A DNA stretch of 49,473 nt, from NCBI GenBank assembly GCA_021201315.1, contig JAJQFG010000097.1, positions 1 through 49,473 on the forward strand. Direction: 5' to 3'. Source of the stretch: Erysipelotrichaceae bacterium (lineage in GTDB: Bacteria; Bacillota_I; Bacilli_A; Erysipelotrichales; Coprobacillaceae). The notes beneath the pieces were generated by a model. It was not told the DNA's origin and did not search any database. It was given only the letters and a program-made list of their open reading frames with translations. A program made the position numbers and the translations under genes. Within the stretch, counting starts at the first letter, position 1. Each line of letters opens with the position of its first letter. Of this stretch, positions 17,693 to 27,002 are shown one piece after another.

Positions 17693-18828
17693 GAAGTTAA
17701 ATATGGGATATGGGCATATTCTTCTTTGATTAAGTCTTTATCAGATTGTAATGCTAATAATCGTGTGGCTTTAATTTCTATGTCCAAAGCAGGATGATGA
17801 TATTTGGAAATATTTGTAATTATTGGATAAGGTGTTATTTTTTTATAATATGATAAATAATTTCGACCATTATCATTCATAGCTAATATTCTTATATAAT
17901 CAAGATTCATAGCTTGTTTGATATCATCTTTGGTATTATGCATTAAAATATGAATAAGCATTCTTGATATACGAGGCTTTGTATAACGTTTTGAAGATAA
18001 AGCATCTATAAGCTCATTCACGTTATGAACTTGCATAATCACTTTTTTCATAGTGTTTTCTAATCCTTCATCAACCATATGAATATTTCTTAGCTCTTCT
18101 TTAGAAGACATTGAAATAATATATTGTAAGTAAGGAAAATAATATTCTAATGTATAGTAATGTTCATATAATTTACTATGTGGTAATTTATTGCTTATAT
18201 CTTGATGATTATATATGGCATTTCTTAAAGCTGTAGCACTAGAAATGGATTGTAAGGTATTATCATGATAATCATTAGTTCTAGTTATACAATGTGGTGT
18301 TATTGAATAATCTTGATTAATTATTTCTTTTACATAACTTAAGCCTAGTAAATCATTTGGTTTACGTATTTGTCTATGCATAATATCTTCTAATGCTTGA
18401 TTACAAGCATCAGGATATCTAAGTCCTTGTTTCATATGGGTTTTAACATGATGATTATATATATCTTTATTATCCTTAATAGTTTTGGCTATATCTATAA
18501 ATATATCAACATTTCCTTCCTCACTACCAAAACATATATCAGTTACACCCATAGCATTGAGTAAAAACAACGCTCCCTGACTAAAATAATCAGCACTTTG
18601 ACAACTATAGACAAAAGATAATTCAATTATGATATCTATACCATATTCAATAGCTATGGCACTTCTTTGCCATTTATCAATAATTGCTGGTTCCCCACGT
18701 TGCACAAATGAAGAAGACATTACAGCGATTGTTAAATCAGGCTGAACTAATTCCTTAGCTTTATGAATATGATAGACATGCCCATAATGAAAAGGATTAT
18801 ATTCCACAATAAGTCCTAAAATACGCAT
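17689..18828 (-). CDS. tRNA(Met) cytidine acetate ligase TmcAL (YlbM)
   Basis: A 379-residue enzyme that acetylates the wobble cytidine of elongator tRNA-Met using acetate and ATP. The N-terminus has the nucleotidyltransferase signature G-L-I-V-E-Y-N-P-F-H-Y-G-H, where the H-x-G-H motif binds ATP, followed by S-S-S-F-V-Q-R-G near residue 43. ATG 18828 follows GAGGTG; a GTG nine bases upstream is part of that site. Length matches Bacillus YlbM (about 415) with a slightly shorter C-terminus. It is divergent from yceD-rpmF, its neighbour in many Firmicutes. Confidence 0.93.
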   Translation of the reverse strand: MRILGLIVEYNPFHYGHVYHIHKAKELVQPDLTIAVMSSSFVQRGEPAIIDKWQRSAIAIEYGIDIIIELSFVYSCQSADYFSQGALFLLNAMGVTDICFGSEEGNVDIFIDIAKTIKDNKDIYNHHVKTHMKQGLRYPDACNQALEDIMHRQIRKPNDLLGLSYVKEIINQDYSITPHCITRTNDYHDNTLQSISSATALRNAIYNHQDISNKLPHSKLYEHYYTLEYYFPYLQYIISMSSKEELRNIHMVDEGLENTMKKVIMQVHNVNELIDALSSKRYTKPRISRMLIHILMHNTKDDIKQAMNLDYIRILAMNDNGRNYLSYYKKITPYPIITNISKYHHPALDIEIKATRLLALQSDKDLIKEEYAHIPYLTS

Positions 18829-18892
18829 ATATTTCACCTCTTCAAATAGTTTAACATATAATGAAAAAAAGGGGAAATAAAATAAATTTCAA

Positions 18893-18921
18893 TTGACATA
18901 TTTACAAGATTTATATATAAT
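18893..18921 (+). promoter_or_regulatory. Consensus promoter of yceD-rpmF
   Basis: TTGACA (18893-18898) and TATAAT (18916-18921) are separated by exactly 17 bases, a perfect housekeeping promoter as expected for a ribosomal protein operon. Confidence 0.88.
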
Positions 18922-18949
18922 GTTGATTGCAGTGTAAAGGGTGATTTTT

Positions 18950-19468
18950 TTGAAGTGGAATTTACAATGGATTTTAAAGCAAAAAAACAACTGTTTTGAT
19001 TTTGATGAAACGTTAAATTTTCCTTCTGAGATGTTTCATAACCTTTCTCAAATTAATGGTTTGAGTGAAATTCATGTGACAGGTCATGGTCAATATGATC
19101 AAAAAAGTCGTCAATTGTACATTGAATATCAAATTGATGGTGAAATGATTTTACCATGTGCGATTTCTTTAGAAGACGTTGATTATCCTTTTGAAATTTC
19201 TTCTTCTAGCGTTTTTGCTTTTTATAAGCCTGATTTTGAAGAAGATGTGATTGAAGTAAAAAAGGATATTGTAGATTTAACACCTGTTATTTTTCAGGAA
19301 ATTATGTTAGAGATACCAATGCGTGTTGTAAAGGAAGATGCAGTTTTACAAACCCAGGGAAAAGGTTGGAAGGTTATGGATGAATCTGATGTTGATGATT
19401 CATCTGATGAAGAGGAAATTGATCCTCGATTAGCAGTACTTAAGGATTATTTTAAGGATAAAGAATAA
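18950..19468 (+). CDS. YceD-family protein (DUF177)
   Basis: A 172-residue cytoplasmic protein. The TTG start at 18950 gives an N-terminus (M-K-W-N-L-Q-W-I-L) matching family members and is well spaced from AAAGGGTG; a GTG at 18941 overlaps that site. The family always sits next to rpmF and has been linked to 23S rRNA maturation in plants and bacteria, though its exact activity is uncertain. The C-terminus is acidic and ends in [11 protein letters not shown], which is characteristic. Confidence 0.9.
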   Translation: MKWNLQWILKQKNNCFDFDETLNFPSEMFHNLSQINGLSEIHVTGHGQYDQKSRQLYIEYQIDGEMILPCAISLEDVDYPFEISSSSVFAFYKPDFEEDVIEVKKDIVDLTPVIFQEIMLEIPMRVVKEDAVLQTQGKGWKVMDESDVDDSSDEEEIDPRLAVLKDYFKDKE

Positions 19469-19482
19469 GGAGGTTAATTCAA

Positions 19483-19650
19483 ATGGCAGTACCACAAAGA
19501 AGAGTTTCTTCAACAAGAAGAGATAAGAGAAGAACACATGACAAATTAACAGTACCATCAGTAGTTATATGCCCAAACTGTGGAGAATATAAATTATCTC
19601 ACAGAGTATGTAAACATTGTGGAACTTATAAAGGTCAACAGATCTTATAA
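19483..19650 (+). CDS. Ribosomal protein L32
   Basis: RpmF, 55 residues, part of the large ribosomal subunit. It begins M-A-V-P-Q-R-R-V-S and is strongly basic up to residue 25. It keeps two CxxC pairs (Cys30/Cys33 and Cys43/Cys46) that bind zinc, so it is the zinc-containing form. AAGGAGG precedes the start, 14 bases after yceD. A terminator follows at once. Confidence 0.98.
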   Translation: MAVPQRRVSSTRRDKRRTHDKLTVPSVVICPNCGEYKLSHRVCKHCGTYKGQQIL

Positions 19651-19652
19651 AA

Positions 19653-19678
19653 AATAGTCCTTGGTTAGGACTTTTTTT
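19653..19678 (+). terminator. Terminator after rpmF
   Basis: AGTCCT and AGGACT pair around a short loop, followed by seven T residues. Confidence 0.85.
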
Positions 19679-19685
19679 ATTTTAT

Positions 19686-19710
19686 TAAAAAAAGCCTGAT
19701 AACAGGCTTA
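19686..19710 (-). terminator. Terminator of the SpoVB-like flippase gene
   Basis: AGCCTG and CAGGCT pair around ATAA. The T-run on the minus strand is seven bases, right after the stop codon of the flippase gene. Confidence 0.85.
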
Positions 19711-21294
19711 ATGTCTTAATCTTTGAGCAATTTTATTAGCATAAGGAATAGCATCTAAGTATTCAGGATGATCACTAGACATATAGAATATTACAAGGAA
19801 ATATACCACAACACCAACAACAATTGATAACATCAATGGAACGAACACCATATGTGTTAACATAAATAATACTTTATAACAAATCCAAACAATAACACCC
19901 ATAATTGCTGAAGCCAATAGAGGTAATAGGAATGTTGTTTTGTAATATTGTTTGTATGATATAGCTTTATGAAGTGAAAGTTGATTTAAAAGACAAACAG
20001 ATAATCCATAAAGAATATTACCTAATAATAAACCATAAACTTTTAGTGGTGTTAAAGCCAATAATAAGAAAGTAATAACTGCATTAATTACTAAAGATAT
20101 TGCAGCATTCTTTAATGGCTCATTAACTTTTCCTAAAGCTTGCAGAATACCATTTGTAAGTGTTGATAAACCATAGAAAACAACAGCTGGTGTACCAAAT
20201 GTTAGTAGGGTGGTTGCTGTTTGAATCGTGCTTTCCTGTGGAAATAGCAGTCCCATAATTGGATAAGCTAATACTGACATACCAACAGCTGCTGGAATTA
20301 ATATCATCATGGTTACATTAATACCAGAACGAATATTTTCTTTAACTTGATTATAATCTTTGATAGAAAAAGCAGAAGCAATGGCTGGTATAGAAGCTGT
20401 AGACATTGCACTTGCTAAAGCCACTGGCACATTTTGCAATGTCACATATTCACCTGAATAAATACCATATAATGTTACTATTTCTGTAGAATCTCCTAAA
20501 ACACCATAGAAAATATACATATCCATTGTTGTAACAATATTATATATACATGTTGCAAAAATAATAGGTGTCACAATATTTAAAATCATTTTAAAGATAT
20601 CTTTATAAGAATCTGTATAAGGATCTGCATCATTTTTAATAATCAAATTTTGATGCTTCCTTAAATAAATACATAACATATAAATAAGGCCTATCAAAAC
20701 ACCTGCACCAGTACCTAAAGCACTACCAGCAGCACCTACAGAAGCCATTTGTGTACCACCAGTTGAAATATAAGGTTGAATAAATAACCATGCAGCTCCA
20801 ACAGAAACAATGGCATTTAATAACTGTTCAACAATTTGTGAAATAGATGTATAAATCGTAATCTGATGAGCCTGAAAATAACCTCTAAAAACACCTAATA
20901 ATCCAGATAAGAAAATCGTTGGACAAAGCACTCGTAAAGCTGTTACCGAATATTCTGTTACAAGTAATGGTGCTAAAATAAAACACAACAAGGCAGCACT
21001 ACCACCAATGACACATATATAAATAAAAGAACACCTTAATATCTTTTGAACATTATCATATTGATTCAATACTAGTTTTTCACTAATCAATTTAGATATT
21101 GCAGTTGGAATACTATAGGATGACAACAATAATATCATAGCATATATATTATAGGCAGTAGAATAATAACCCATACCTTCTGCTGTAATTAAATGTGTTA
21201 ATGGACTACGATATAATAATCCAATAATTCTTACCAAAATCCCCGCTATCGCAAGAATAGAGGCTTGCTTCACAATTGACCTTGATTTTGCCAT
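19708..21294 (-). CDS. SpoVB/YtgP-type MOP-superfamily flippase
   Basis: A 528-residue protein with about 14 membrane helices. It starts with a basic cytoplasmic end and helix 1 containing the A-G-I-L-V-R-I-I-G segment typical of the polysaccharide exporter / SpoVB group of the MOP superfamily. Such proteins flip lipid-linked cell wall or spore cortex precursors across the membrane. Vegetative (YtgP/MurJ-like) and sporulation (SpoVB) versions cannot be told apart from sequence alone. The nearby gpr and sspI make a sporulation role plausible. Confidence 0.88.
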   Translation of the reverse strand: MAKSRSIVKQASILAIAGILVRIIGLLYRSPLTHLITAEGMGYYSTAYNIYAMILLLSSYSIPTAISKLISEKLVLNQYDNVQKILRCSFIYICVIGGSAALLCFILAPLLVTEYSVTALRVLCPTIFLSGLLGVFRGYFQAHQITIYTSISQIVEQLLNAIVSVGAAWLFIQPYISTGGTQMASVGAAGSALGTGAGVLIGLIYMLCIYLRKHQNLIIKNDADPYTDSYKDIFKMILNIVTPIIFATCIYNIVTTMDMYIFYGVLGDSTEIVTLYGIYSGEYVTLQNVPVALASAMSTASIPAIASAFSIKDYNQVKENIRSGINVTMMILIPAAVGMSVLAYPIMGLLFPQESTIQTATTLLTFGTPAVVFYGLSTLTNGILQALGKVNEPLKNAAISLVINAVITFLLLALTPLKVYGLLLGNILYGLSVCLLNQLSLHKAISYKQYYKTTFLLPLLASAIMGVIVWICYKVLFMLTHMVFVPLMLSIVVGVVVYFLVIFYMSSDHPEYLDAIPYANKIAQRLRH

Positions 21295-21366
21295 AATAAA
21301 CCTCTCTTTCTAATATCCTTTATTATAGCTTAAATTCACCTAAAATCAACATACTTTAGACATAAA

Positions 21367-21391
21367 AAAAGATATACTTGGTATATCTTTA
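21367..21391 (-). terminator. Terminator of rpsT
   Basis: AAAGATATAC and GTATATCTTT pair around TTG, with a T-run on the minus strand. The stem begins at the rpsT stop codon. Confidence 0.85.
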
Positions 21392-21652
21392 ATCTAAAGT
21401 ATTCACTAATCTTGATAATTTAGATTTTTGTCTAGAAGCATAATTCTTATGATGAATTCCCTTTGATACTGAAGCATCTAATTTTGATGCTACATCATTA
21501 TATGCAGCAACTGCAGCTTCTTTATTTCCAGCTTCAACTTCAGCTCTTACTTTCTTAATAGCTGTTTTTAATGCACTCTTATATGATACATTAGAAGCAT
21601 GTTTTTTATCAGCGTTCTTATAACGTTTAATTTGTTGTTTCATGTTTGCCAT
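21389..21652 (-). CDS. Ribosomal protein S20
   Basis: RpsT, 87 residues, a small-subunit protein that binds the 5' domain of 16S rRNA. It begins M-A-N-M-K-Q-Q-I-K-R and has the S-Y-K-S-A-L-K-T-A-I-K-K segment near residue 22 that marks the family. The start after GAGAGGTGA is preferred over one two codons upstream. It is divergent from gpr, the arrangement seen in Bacillus. Confidence 0.97.
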   Translation of the reverse strand: MANMKQQIKRYKNADKKHASNVSYKSALKTAIKKVRAEVEAGNKEAAVAAYNDVASKLDASVSKGIHHKNYASRQKSKLSRLVNTLD

Positions 21653-21683
21653 AATCATTCACCTCTCTTTTACTCGCTTTGTT

Positions 21684-21712
21684 ATTATAGCGAAAAAAAA
21701 GGATGAATGCAA
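21684..21712 (-). promoter_or_regulatory. Promoter of rpsT
   Basis: On the minus strand TTGCAT (21707-21712) and TATAAT (21684-21689) are separated by 17 bases. Confidence 0.75.
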
Positions 21713-21773
21713 TCATTTTATGAATAAATGATTATATTTTTTTGAGGTTGTCTATAATATTTATGGTGAGAAA

Positions 21774-22742
21774 ATGAATAAATATTATACTAGAAGTGAT
21801 TTAGCTATTGAATCTTTAGGAAAAGCTATATTAGATAAAGACTATAAGCATAGTCAAAAAAGAGTTAATCAAATACTCGTTGAAACATTTGAAATATTAA
21901 GAAAAAGTGATCTTTATCCTCATGATGTAGGTCATTATATTGAATTAAGTTTTGAAAATTATGATGATATAGCCACATTATCCAATCAATTAAAAAAACA
22001 ACTTATAGCACTCATTAAACAAAAATCACATAAAAAAGATCCATTGATATTATTTGTTGGTTTAGGTAATGCTACGCTTACAAGTGATTCGATTGGTTCT
22101 AAGATAGTTCAGCATTTACGCGCAACACACCACTATCATATTGGACAACGACATCTACATCAATATTATGACACAATGAATATGATTCCAGGAGTCATGG
22201 CGCATACTGGTATGGAAACAGCAGATATTATTGGTTGTATTGTTAAGGAAATGAAACCAGATTTAATTATTGCTTTTGATGCTTTGTGTGCATTAAGTTA
22301 TGAAAAATTATGTCATGTGATACAGATTAATGATGCTGGTATTTATCCTGGTAGCGGTGTAGGAAATCATCGTAAAGCTTTAAATGAAGCTAATTTAGGT
22401 GTCCCTACTATTGCTATTGGTATTCCTACAGTGATACATGTATCTTCTCTGATGAATGAAATATATCAATTATTAGAGGGTTATTTTACAGAATCAATGG
22501 ATGCTTCTTCAGCATTAAAAGTGGGAAAAAGAAAAAAATATGAAGGAAAATTATCGCCAGAACAAAGAAAACAAATACTAGGTGAAATAGGAGAACTTGA
22601 TAATCAACAACGTGTTCAACTATTATCAGAAATATTACAGCCATTAGATATTCAATATATTATGAGTGATAAGCAATTAGATTATGATGTAGAAATGATA
22701 TCTAAAATCATTTCTGCAAGTATCAATGATTTAAAAAATTAG
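21774..22742 (+). CDS. Spore germination protease Gpr
   Basis: A 322-residue aspartic-type endopeptidase (family A25) that degrades small acid-soluble spore proteins when spores germinate. It has the propeptide-like N-terminus Y-T-R-S-D-L-A-I-E, the G-L-G-N-A segment near residue 99, P-G-V-M-A-H-T-G-M-E-T near 140 and the D-A-L region near 168 that hold the acidic active site. P-G-S-G-V-G-N-H-R near 196 is also conserved. Activation by removal of about 15 N-terminal residues is known in Bacillus. It presumably acts on SspI-type and other spore proteins of this organism. Confidence 0.96.
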   Translation: MNKYYTRSDLAIESLGKAILDKDYKHSQKRVNQILVETFEILRKSDLYPHDVGHYIELSFENYDDIATLSNQLKKQLIALIKQKSHKKDPLILFVGLGNATLTSDSIGSKIVQHLRATHHYHIGQRHLHQYYDTMNMIPGVMAHTGMETADIIGCIVKEMKPDLIIAFDALCALSYEKLCHVIQINDAGIYPGSGVGNHRKALNEANLGVPTIAIGIPTVIHVSSLMNEIYQLLEGYFTESMDASSALKVGKRKKYEGKLSPEQRKQILGEIGELDNQQRVQLLSEILQPLDIQYIMSDKQLDYDVEMISKIISASINDLKN

Positions 22743-22780
22743 ACAAAATATATAATTTGTATAAATTTTATTCTTCCTAT

Positions 22781-22808
22781 TTGTAATTGATTAATGAATC
22801 AGTATAAT
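22781..22808 (+). promoter_or_regulatory. Promoter with inverted repeat, MntP-like/TetR operon
   Basis: TTGTAA (22781-22786) and TATAAT (22803-22808) are 16 bases apart. The spacer holds TGATT (22788-22792) and AATCA (22797-22801) as an inverted repeat around AATG. This is a plausible operator for the TetR protein encoded second in the operon. Confidence 0.55.
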
Positions 22809-22827
22809 AAAAATAGGAGTTGATAAA

Positions 22828-23382
22828 ATGCTTTGGTTTATTATATTGATTATATGTACATCATTGGATTGTTTTGTTTATGCAATTGAAAATGGCGCAA
22901 CCACTAATGAATTAACAATTAAAAAGACTTTCAAACATAGCTTGGTATTTGGTTTAACAAATATGATGATGATCCTGATAGGTTATATCATTGCTGATAT
23001 CTTTTTTACAGAGAAACTCATTAATATTAATCGCTATATTGCTTGTATTGTTTTGGTTTCTTTGAGTTTAATGTTCTTTTTAAGACCTTTTTCTTCAAAT
23101 GAATTTGTTGAAAGACTCAATCTAAATTTTAATTGTATGGATAGTTTTAAAAAAGCCAGGATTTTAGGTATTGATATTTTACTCATAGGTATTTGTTTTT
23201 ATTATTTAAATATACCTATTATTAATCAATTGATTATTGCTTTCTGCTTTTCTTTTACTGCAGTTTATATTGGCTTATTTTTAGGTTATTATTTAGGAGC
23301 AGCTTATCAAAAAGGGATTTATATGGCATGTGGCATACTATCTTTACTTGTCGCTTTTGTTCAAATGTCTTCAATTTTATAA
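22828..23382 (+). CDS. MntP-like membrane pump (DUF204)
   Basis: A 184-residue protein with six membrane helices arranged as two similar halves. Helix 1 carries S-L-D-C-F and helix 4 carries L-G-I-D-I, matching the paired S-L-D and G-x-D motifs of the MntP manganese efflux / YtaF family, where the Asp residues bind the metal. It should export a divalent cation, probably Mn2+, but the second half is more divergent than in MntP, so the substrate is uncertain. AGGAGTTGATAAA precedes the start. The TetR gene follows 12 bases downstream. Confidence 0.75.
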   Translation: MLWFIILIICTSLDCFVYAIENGATTNELTIKKTFKHSLVFGLTNMMMILIGYIIADIFFTEKLININRYIACIVLVSLSLMFFLRPFSSNEFVERLNLNFNCMDSFKKARILGIDILLIGICFYYLNIPIINQLIIAFCFSFTAVYIGLFLGYYLGAAYQKGIYMACGILSLLVAFVQMSSIL

Positions 23383-23394
23383 GGAGTGATATAT

Positions 23395-23979
23395 ATGCCT
23401 CTTTATAATAAAGTTAACATGAAGGATTTACTTTCTGAAGGATTATATTTGCTTGTTTTAGAAAAACCTTTTGAAAAAATAACAGTTAAACAAATATGCG
23501 ATAAAACAGGTGTAATTAGAGGAACATTCTATAATCATTTTATGGATAAATATGATGCTTTAGAATATTTAACGAATCGTTTAATGACTGAAGATTTTGA
23601 AACAGATCAATCATTATCTCCAACTGAAATGAGTCGAAGATTTGCTATGAATATGCTTATGGCGATTTATGACAAACAAGAATTCTTTAAACACGCTTTT
23701 ACTATTACAGGTCAAAATAGTTTTGAAAGTATGTTAGAGGATATTTTTACAAGAATGTATAATTCAATATTTGAACATTTTGATGTGGATTTTTCAAAAA
23801 CACCTGTCACAAAAGAGTATCTATCCCATTATTTAGCATCTGCATCTATATTTGTATGTCGTGATTGGGTTAAAACAAACTATAAACAAACACCTGAAGA
23901 GGTATTTGAGATATTTCAATTCTTATGTTCATATAATCTAAAAGATTTTGTTTATGAAAATGCTAAAAACGATAATTAA
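23395..23979 (+). CDS. TetR-family transcriptional regulator
   Basis: A 194-residue regulator. The N-terminal helix-turn-helix spans about residues 15-60 with K-I-T-V-K-Q-I-C-D-K-T-G-V-I-R-G-T-F-Y-N-H-F, the TetR recognition helix pattern. The C-terminal ligand domain has no recognised effector. ATG 23395 follows AAGGAGTGAT; an earlier in-frame start lies in the site. Being second in an operon with the MntP-like pump suggests it controls that pump and itself through the inverted repeat at 22788-22801. That is inference. Confidence 0.9.
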   Translation: MPLYNKVNMKDLLSEGLYLLVLEKPFEKITVKQICDKTGVIRGTFYNHFMDKYDALEYLTNRLMTEDFETDQSLSPTEMSRRFAMNMLMAIYDKQEFFKHAFTITGQNSFESMLEDIFTRMYNSIFEHFDVDFSKTPVTKEYLSHYLASASIFVCRDWVKTNYKQTPEEVFEIFQFLCSYNLKDFVYENAKNDN

Positions 23980-24041
23980 GGGAAATGAAACATTCAATTC
24001 ATATTCGTTGTTTATGATACATTTGTCAATGATATATTGAC

Positions 24042-24092
24042 ACTCCACACTCTTACTACTTCTCTCCCCTGTAAGAGCTTGTGGAGTTTTTT
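24042..24092 (+). terminator. Long hairpin terminator after the TetR gene
   Basis: ACTCCACA with TGTGGAGT and CTCTTAC with GTAAGAG form a two-part stem with a pyrimidine-rich loop of 14 bases, followed by six T residues. The stem is longer than others in the window. Confidence 0.82.
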
Positions 24093-24145
24093 CTTGTTTA
24101 TTGTAAGTATAATGTAGTATAATAAAAATAAGTGGGGTGAGAAAA

Positions 24146-25618
24146 GTGAAAGATATTGATTATATAAACACTTTTTTTAACATGGTTTATCATAATGAAC
24201 AAGCTTATATGCGAGATATCATATCATCTTTTGAATATATTCAGAGATATTGTAAGTGGTTATTGTCTAGAAATATAGAATGTGATGTTTTTCGTAGTAT
24301 TATTGAAACTGATACACATTTATTTCAAGCTAAAATGAAAGCATCAGATATTAATCATTTGCTACATATTCCTTTTGTTGAAGAAGTCAAAAGAATTTCT
24401 GATGCTTATATTGATAAAACTCATATTGTATTAATTCCTGGATTTACTCAAGAGAGTGTTTTTCATATGGATGATATAAAAATACAAGATTATTATATTT
24501 ATAATATTAAAGACTATTTCCAATTATCAGATTTATCATTTTATGATCCCTTTGATGCTTTTTTTCATGCTATGAATAATGCCGATAAATGGCCTGGAAT
24601 GCTAGTTTTTAATGAACATAAACGTATATTTATTCCAATTCATAATGATGATGATTTAAAAGCTTTAAGACAATATATGGATTGGGGTTATGATTTATTT
24701 CAAATTTATGATGTATATGATGATGATTCTTATTTTATCCATATTAGTGATACTCATTTTGGTGGCAAAAATAAAACAGAACAAGGACTAGAACGTCTTT
24801 ATAGTTCATTGGATCATATAGTACCTTTATTAAAGTCAAATCAACCTGTAAAGTTTTTAATTACAGGAGATTTAATGGAATTGCCTAATCGTAAGAATAT
24901 GTATGTAGCTCATGATTTTATGATTGATTTAAAAAAGAATTATAAAGCAGATGTAACTTTTATATTAGGTAATCATGATGTTATTGTTCATGGTTTTAAT
25001 TTTGGTAGAATGCAAAAAAGTAAAGTTATTGCTTATTTATTAGGTGAAAGTATTAAGGTATTGGAAAATGAAAAGATTGTTCTTGTGAAGATGGATACAA
25101 CAAGTGAAGGAAATTTGGCTAGAGGTAAAGTTGGACAAAGGCAATTAGATGAAATAGATGAAGAATTATCAGTGATTGATCATTTGGAAGATTATACGAT
25201 TATAGTAATGATGCATCATCATGTTTATCCTATTACAAAAGCTCAATTTATTAAGACAAAATGGCATGAAAATACTTTTATTAATAATATTGTTGAAACC
25301 TCAAAAGTATTGGTTGATGCACCTTTACTTATACAATGGTTAAAGAAGCATCATATTCAATATGTAGTACATGGTCATAAGCATTTACCTTTCTTTAGAA
25401 AAGAAGATGGTATTTATTATATTGGTGCTGGCAGTGCGACAGGTGGATTGAAAGAAAGTAAGAGTCGTTATATTTCATATAATTTATTAAAGTATAGTAT
25501 ATCGAAGAAGAAAATGACAACATGTATGATTTTCTATGATGATAAAGCTAAAGCTGAAAGACAACGTGTAGAGGTTTATTTGTTTGGAGATGATGAAAAT
25601 GGATCAAAAAATGCATGA
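24146..25618 (+). CDS. Calcineurin-like metallophosphoesterase with N-terminal extension
   Basis: A 490-residue protein. The C-terminal 290 residues hold the metallophosphoesterase motifs in order: H-I-S-D-T-H-F (near residue 202), G-D-L-M-E (near 245), G-N-H-D (near 276), M-H-H-H (near 355) and H-G-H-K-H (near 412), which bind two metal ions. The first 195 residues are an unrecognised domain without signal peptide, so it acts in the cytoplasm. GTG 24146 follows GGGGTGAG; a GTG nine bases earlier overlaps that site. The stop overlaps the dehydrogenase gene by about 20 bases. Substrate unknown; cyclic nucleotides, DNA or phosphoproteins are all possible. Confidence 0.88.
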   Translation: MKDIDYINTFFNMVYHNEQAYMRDIISSFEYIQRYCKWLLSRNIECDVFRSIIETDTHLFQAKMKASDINHLLHIPFVEEVKRISDAYIDKTHIVLIPGFTQESVFHMDDIKIQDYYIYNIKDYFQLSDLSFYDPFDAFFHAMNNADKWPGMLVFNEHKRIFIPIHNDDDLKALRQYMDWGYDLFQIYDVYDDDSYFIHISDTHFGGKNKTEQGLERLYSSLDHIVPLLKSNQPVKFLITGDLMELPNRKNMYVAHDFMIDLKKNYKADVTFILGNHDVIVHGFNFGRMQKSKVIAYLLGESIKVLENEKIVLVKMDTTSEGNLARGKVGQRQLDEIDEELSVIDHLEDYTIIVMMHHHVYPITKAQFIKTKWHENTFINNIVETSKVLVDAPLLIQWLKKHHIQYVVHGHKHLPFFRKEDGIYYIGAGSATGGLKESKSRYISYNLLKYSISKKKMTTCMIFYDDKAKAERQRVEVYLFGDDENGSKNA

Positions 25619-26969
25619 TATGATTTTATTTTATAGTTTTTCTAAGGGGTTTAATAGACCTGTACCTATGGATTATTATGATTTAGTATTATCTTTTTTA
25701 AGACAGGATAGTTTTTATCACGAAGTTACTCATCATGATAACTTAGTTTCATGTTTACAACAATGTCTTATGCTTCAATCAACCTTTAAAGAAGATGTAT
25801 TAGCTGCTATAGAAATGTATCAAGAGGATAAATCAAAAATATTGGCACAATGTTTATTAAAACAGATTTTAGCTTTTCAATTTTATGATTTGGATATGTG
25901 TGGCGTTGTTTTAGATAATAATATAGGTAATGATGAGACAGCTTATTATTTTGGAAAGCTCGCTTCAATGATGAGCTTGGAAAAGATATTAGAAATGTTA
26001 CATCGTCCTAATTATCGTATAGTGATGTTACAAAGTGATAGTTTGGGTAAAGATGTTGATTTATCAAAACTAAAAAATTTACCAAATATGACTATTTATG
26101 AAATAACAGAGCAATCACAAGTTCGTGAAAGAATATTGAATGCTGAAATTGTAATTACAAATAAGAATATCATGAATGAAGATATATTACATGACTTAAA
26201 TCAATTGAAACTTATTTGTTTAACTGCTACTGGTGTTAATAATGTTGATTTGGATTATTGTAGAGAAAATCATATTGAGGTTAGAAATATTAAAGGTTAT
26301 TCAACAAATACAGTTGCACAGCATACGTTAGCCTTAGCTTTACATTTAATTGAAAAAAATAATGCTTATGATTATTATGTTAAATCAAAAGCTTATGAAA
26401 AAAGTGGTCAATTTAGTTTCTTTGATTATCATTTTCATGATATATCATCACTTACTTGGGGTATTGTAGGATTAGGTGCTATAGGACACGAAGTAGCTCA
26501 TATTGCTGAAACATTAGGTGCAACGGTACAATATTATTCAACAAGTGGCTATAATCATACTGATGATTATCAACAAGTTGATTTTGGTACATTACTAACA
26601 ACATCTGATATTATTTCAATTCATGCACCTTTAAATAAACAAACACATTATTTGTTTGATGAAAAAGCCTTGCTTAAGATGAAAGATAATGCTTATTTGA
26701 TTAATGTTGGTAGAGGTGGCATTATTGAAGAAAAAGCTTTGGTTAAAGTATTGAATAATGGACATTTAGGTGGTGTCGGATTAGATGTTTTTGAACATGA
26801 ACCATTATTAGAAGATGATGTTATTTATCAAATTGAAGATATGAATAAGGTTATTTTGACACCTCATGTTGGCTGGGGATCAATAGAAGCTAGACAAAGA
26901 TGTGTAGATGAAACATATCTTAATGTAATAAGTTTTATTAATGATGAAAAAAGAAATATTGTGGTATAA
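25599..26969 (+). CDS. D-2-hydroxyacid dehydrogenase with extra N-terminal domain
   Basis: A 456-residue protein. From about residue 145 it is a standard NAD-dependent D-2-hydroxyacid dehydrogenase: substrate-domain start, nucleotide loop G-L-G-A-I-G (near 289), the catalytic Arg in I-N-V-G-R-G-G (near 363), then Glu, and the catalytic His in T-P-H-V-G-W-G (near 425). It would reduce 2-keto acids such as pyruvate, hydroxypyruvate or glycerate precursors. The first 140 residues are mostly helical and not part of the usual family length (about 320). Several ATG codons lie at the start (25590, 25593, 25599); 25599 is chosen by spacing from GGAG but is not certain. It overlaps the phosphoesterase gene. 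Confidence 0.87.
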   Translation: MDQKMHDMILFYSFSKGFNRPVPMDYYDLVLSFLRQDSFYHEVTHHDNLVSCLQQCLMLQSTFKEDVLAAIEMYQEDKSKILAQCLLKQILAFQFYDLDMCGVVLDNNIGNDETAYYFGKLASMMSLEKILEMLHRPNYRIVMLQSDSLGKDVDLSKLKNLPNMTIYEITEQSQVRERILNAEIVITNKNIMNEDILHDLNQLKLICLTATGVNNVDLDYCRENHIEVRNIKGYSTNTVAQHTLALALHLIEKNNAYDYYVKSKAYEKSGQFSFFDYHFHDISSLTWGIVGLGAIGHEVAHIAETLGATVQYYSTSGYNHTDDYQQVDFGTLLTTSDIISIHAPLNKQTHYLFDEKALLKMKDNAYLINVGRGGIIEEKALVKVLNNGHLGGVGLDVFEHEPLLEDDVIYQIEDMNKVILTPHVGWGSIEARQRCVDETYLNVISFINDEKRNIVV

Positions 26970-27002
26970 ACAAGCTTAGAGTTAATCTCTAAGCTTGTTT
27001 TA
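26968..27002. terminator. Bidirectional terminator
   Basis: AAACAAGCTTAGAG and CTCTAAGCTTGTTT pair perfectly around five bases. It separates the converging dehydrogenase and L,D-transpeptidase genes and has T-runs on both strands. Confidence 0.92.
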
